Of a stretch of DNA of 8,784 nucleotides, positions 7,267-8,784 are shown piece after piece. Made by a program: the position numbers and the translations under genes. The notes under the pieces are model-generated. The model made no database searches and was not told the DNA's origin. It saw nothing but the letters and a program-made list of their open reading frames with translations. This DNA is from an uncultured Clostridium sp. (GTDB taxonomy: Bacteria; Bacillota; Clostridia; Lachnospirales; Lachnospiraceae), in the NCBI GenBank assembly GCA_947643685.1, contig CANRXD010000042.1, forward strand, positions 1 through 8,784. Reading direction: 5' to 3'. The stretch's first letter is position 1. Each line of letters opens with the position of its first letter.

Positions 7267-7281
7267 TACCAAAATGAAATA
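7267..7281 (-). promoter_or_regulatory. Distal copy of the 15-bp direct repeat
   Basis: The minus-strand sequence TATTTCATTTTGGTA has the same orientation as the proximal copy and lies 39 bp further from the operon start. The shared pattern is WATTTCAWTTTGGTA. Two same-facing sites upstream of a promoter lacking a -35 fit AraC-family regulation. It may also affect the regulator's own promoter, which must lie close by. Confidence 0.55.
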
Positions 7282-7303
7282 TATATACATTTTTAGATAA
7301 ATG

Positions 7304-7312
7304 TGCTAACAT
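7304..7312 (+). promoter_or_regulatory. Possible extended -10 of the regulator gene
   Basis: TGCTAACAT resembles an extended -10 (TGn then TAACAT), which would start transcription near 7319, about 50 nt before the regulator's ATG. No convincing -35 lies upstream (atacat at the expected position). Several other A+T-rich hexamers nearby could serve instead. Confidence 0.25.
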
Positions 7313-7353
7313 TATGGTATATGGATGATCCCCTCACGGGCCTGCCAGACCAG

Positions 7354-7363
7354 AAAGGAAAGG
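7354..7363 (+). promoter_or_regulatory. Ribosome binding site fixing the regulator start
   Basis: AAAGGAAAGG ends five bases before the ATG at 7369. The same frame opens earlier at a GTG at 7303, but that codon has no ribosome binding site and would add 22 residues unlike an AraC-family N-terminus. The shorter start is preferred. Confidence 0.7.
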
Positions 7364-7368
7364 CATTT

Positions 7369-8220
7369 ATGGAAAAAAATTACAAATTTAACACCTTCCA
7401 GAACGATAAAAATATCGATCTTACCCTGTTCCAGTACGGATGGGAGCAATGTCTCCCCATGCATTCCTTCGGGCCTGCCAAAAGAAATCACTATTTATTC
7501 CACTTCGTGTTTTCCGGGAAAGGACTTCTGAACTCAAATAACTCAGACGACGAAACCAGACAGTATAGGGTCGAGTCGAACCAGGGATTTTTAATCTGCC
7601 CCGGACAGGTCAACACTTACTTTGCCGACGAACATCTCCCCTGGGAATACGCCTGGGTGGAATTTGACGGGGTAAAAGCCCTGGAATTCATGGAGATGGC
7701 CGGCCTTGGCTTTGACCAGCCTGTATACCGCCTGAAGAAAAAAGAATATGCTGCCGCCATCAAAGAAGAAATCATGCACATCGTGGACAACCCCTTCCAT
7801 TCCAGCATCAATCAGATTGGACATCTCTATTTGTTTTTTGACAGCTTAATCCGGGGCTCTGCCACAAGACGGACGCTGCCTTCCGGGAATCTGAAGGACT
7901 CCTATGTAAAAGAAGCCATTTCTTTTATTGAGAGGAATTACAGCGACCCCATTACCGTAGAAGATATCGCCGCTTTCTGCGGCTTAAACCGGAACTATCT
8001 GGGGAAGCTTTTTAAGGAAATTACCAATCAGACCTTACAGCACTTTTTAATGTACTATCGTATGAACCGTGCGGCGGAGCTTTTGAAATTCTCAAGTTTG
8101 ACCATCAATGAAATCGGAAAAATGTGCGGCTACCAGAACCAGCTCCATTTTTCCAGAGCCTTTAAGACAATCTTTCATCTCTCCCCCAATCACTGGCGGG
8201 AAAAAAATAAGCCTCTTTAG
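7369..8220 (+). CDS. AraC-family transcriptional regulator of the sugar operon
   Basis: This 283-residue protein is probably the sugar-responsive activator of the divergent operon. The N-terminal half is a cupin-like ligand-binding domain of the AraC_binding type. It includes HYLFHFVFSGKG (41-52), a common opening in this family, and FLICPGQ (74-80), followed by WEYAWVEFDG (92-101). A helical linker (about 125-180) leads to the C-terminal DNA-binding domain (about 180-280). There the first helix-turn-helix is ITVEDIAAFCGLNRNYLGKLFKE (195-217), and the second is LTINEIGKMCGYQNQLHFSRAFK (244-266), ending in the family signature SPNHWR (272-277). The length is normal and nothing is missing. It resembles MsmR/RafR-type regulators of raffinose and melibiose uptake. 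Its position next to the operon, plus direct repeats at the operon promoter, supports local control. The inducer is not readable from sequence. Confidence 0.93.
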   Translation: MEKNYKFNTFQNDKNIDLTLFQYGWEQCLPMHSFGPAKRNHYLFHFVFSGKGLLNSNNSDDETRQYRVESNQGFLICPGQVNTYFADEHLPWEYAWVEFDGVKALEFMEMAGLGFDQPVYRLKKKEYAAAIKEEIMHIVDNPFHSSINQIGHLYLFFDSLIRGSATRRTLPSGNLKDSYVKEAISFIERNYSDPITVEDIAAFCGLNRNYLGKLFKEITNQTLQHFLMYYRMNRAAELLKFSSLTINEIGKMCGYQNQLHFSRAFKTIFHLSPNHWREKNKPL

Positions 8221-8238
8221 GGCGGAAAGGAGCCAGTC

Positions 8239-8784
8239 ATGGCTGTTTCTGATTACACCAGGGCCAGAAAAATGGCCCAGAAAACATATCATCAGGATAT
8301 CTCAGAAGGAAAATACCCTTATTTAAAAGTGCTGGATGAACTGCTTCCCTTTGCCGACACGGTGGGAGAAAGTGATCTGGGACTCATAGAAATCCCTGTT
8401 GAACGTATCGCAGGTACAAAAACCGCAGGCCGTACCAAGGCTTTTTCCAGCAGCTTCATGCCTCTTTTAAGCGAAAACTCTGAATTTGCCGATAAATGGT
8501 CGTCTCTCTATCAGTCACATATTGATGAGGGCATCCGGGAACCCGTGATTGCCTGCGAGTTTATGAACTCCTATTATATAATAGAAGGAAACAAACGTGT
8601 CAGCGTCTTAAAGTATTCCGGCGCCATAACGGTTTCCGGCTATGTCACAAGAATCATCCCCTCTGCCAATGACACAAAAGAATCCAGGATCTACTATGAA
8701 TATATGGATTTTTTCCGCTTTACCGGAATCAACACCATCTATTTTTCCAAACCCGGCAGCTTCCATGAGCTTTGCAGCGCTCTT
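8239..8784 (+). CDS. Protein with ParB-like N-terminal region, possibly a BMP-family receptor fusion (partial, 3' end outside window)
   Basis: The first 182 residues are visible. There is no signal peptide, lipobox or membrane helix here. The segment LGLIEIPVERIAGTKTAGRTKAF (47-69) and the motif EGNKRVSVLKYSG (116-128) resemble ParB/sulfiredoxin-like folds, in which a strand entering I-P-x-x-x-I and a GxxR turn are conserved. The sequence YPYLKVLDELL (26-36) and the ParB-like block match proteins I remember from Lachnospiraceae that continue into a periplasmic-binding-like BMP domain and are annotated as BMP-family substrate-binding proteins. That part would lie beyond the window. AAAGGAG stands six bases before the ATG, and the gene begins 18 nt after the regulator stop, so the two are probably co-transcribed. 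A cytoplasmic sensor role is possible. Function is unknown. Confidence 0.5.
   Translation, partial: MAVSDYTRARKMAQKTYHQDISEGKYPYLKVLDELLPFADTVGESDLGLIEIPVERIAGTKTAGRTKAFSSSFMPLLSENSEFADKWSSLYQSHIDEGIREPVIACEFMNSYYIIEGNKRVSVLKYSGAITVSGYVTRIIPSANDTKESRIYYEYMDFFRFTGINTIYFSKPGSFHELCSAL

Noticed and set aside
7303..7368. Upstream GTG start for the AraC-family regulator
   Set aside because: It has no ribosome binding site, and the extra 22 residues are unlike the family, whereas the ATG at 7369 has a good site.

Overview
The window looks like a carbohydrate-utilisation locus from a gut-type Lachnospiraceae/Clostridia bacterium. Support for this comes from moderate GC coding DNA with AT-rich control regions, strong AGGAGG ribosome binding sites, an MsmEFG-like ABC importer with a lipoprotein receptor, a DUF6106-like membrane protein, and a 3' protein with a ParB-like N-terminus. 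The last two are types I associate with Lachnospiraceae. The genus cannot be fixed from this sequence.

From 7162 down to the left edge, six genes read leftward as one probable operon: a sugar-binding lipoprotein (GTG start, 7162-5870), two MalF/MalG-type permeases (5854-4958 and 4942-4106), a GH36 alpha-galactosidase (4041-1846), a small two-helix membrane protein (1829-1344), and a GH13 subfamily 4 amylosucrase-like enzyme that is cut by the window edge (1219 to 1). Gaps are 15, 15, 64, 16 and 124 nt. The 64-nt gap holds a stem-loop, and the 124-nt gap holds a degenerate tandem repeat of about 36 bp.

Two genes read rightward from the same control region: an AraC-family regulator (7369-8220) and, 18 nt after it, a gene running off the right edge (8239 to 8784) with a ParB-like N-terminal region. 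The AT-rich intergenic region (7163-7368) carries an extended -10 promoter for the leftward operon and no good -35. A 15-bp direct repeat lies over the -35 position and recurs 39 bp upstream, the arrangement expected of an AraC-type activator.

Inferred pathway: alpha-galactosides such as raffinose, stachyose or melibiose are bound by the lipoprotein and imported. The GH36 enzyme removes galactose, and any sucrose released could be cleaved by the GH13_4 enzyme to give fructose plus a transferred or free glucosyl unit. No transporter ATPase is encoded here, so a shared MsmK/MsmX-type ATPase from elsewhere is likely. I found no CRISPR array, RNA gene, insertion sequence or phage feature. The locus is mostly a recognisable sugar system. 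The less explained parts are the operator layout, the tandem repeat with a weak start site after it, the DUF6106-like gene inside the operon, and the ParB-like gene.
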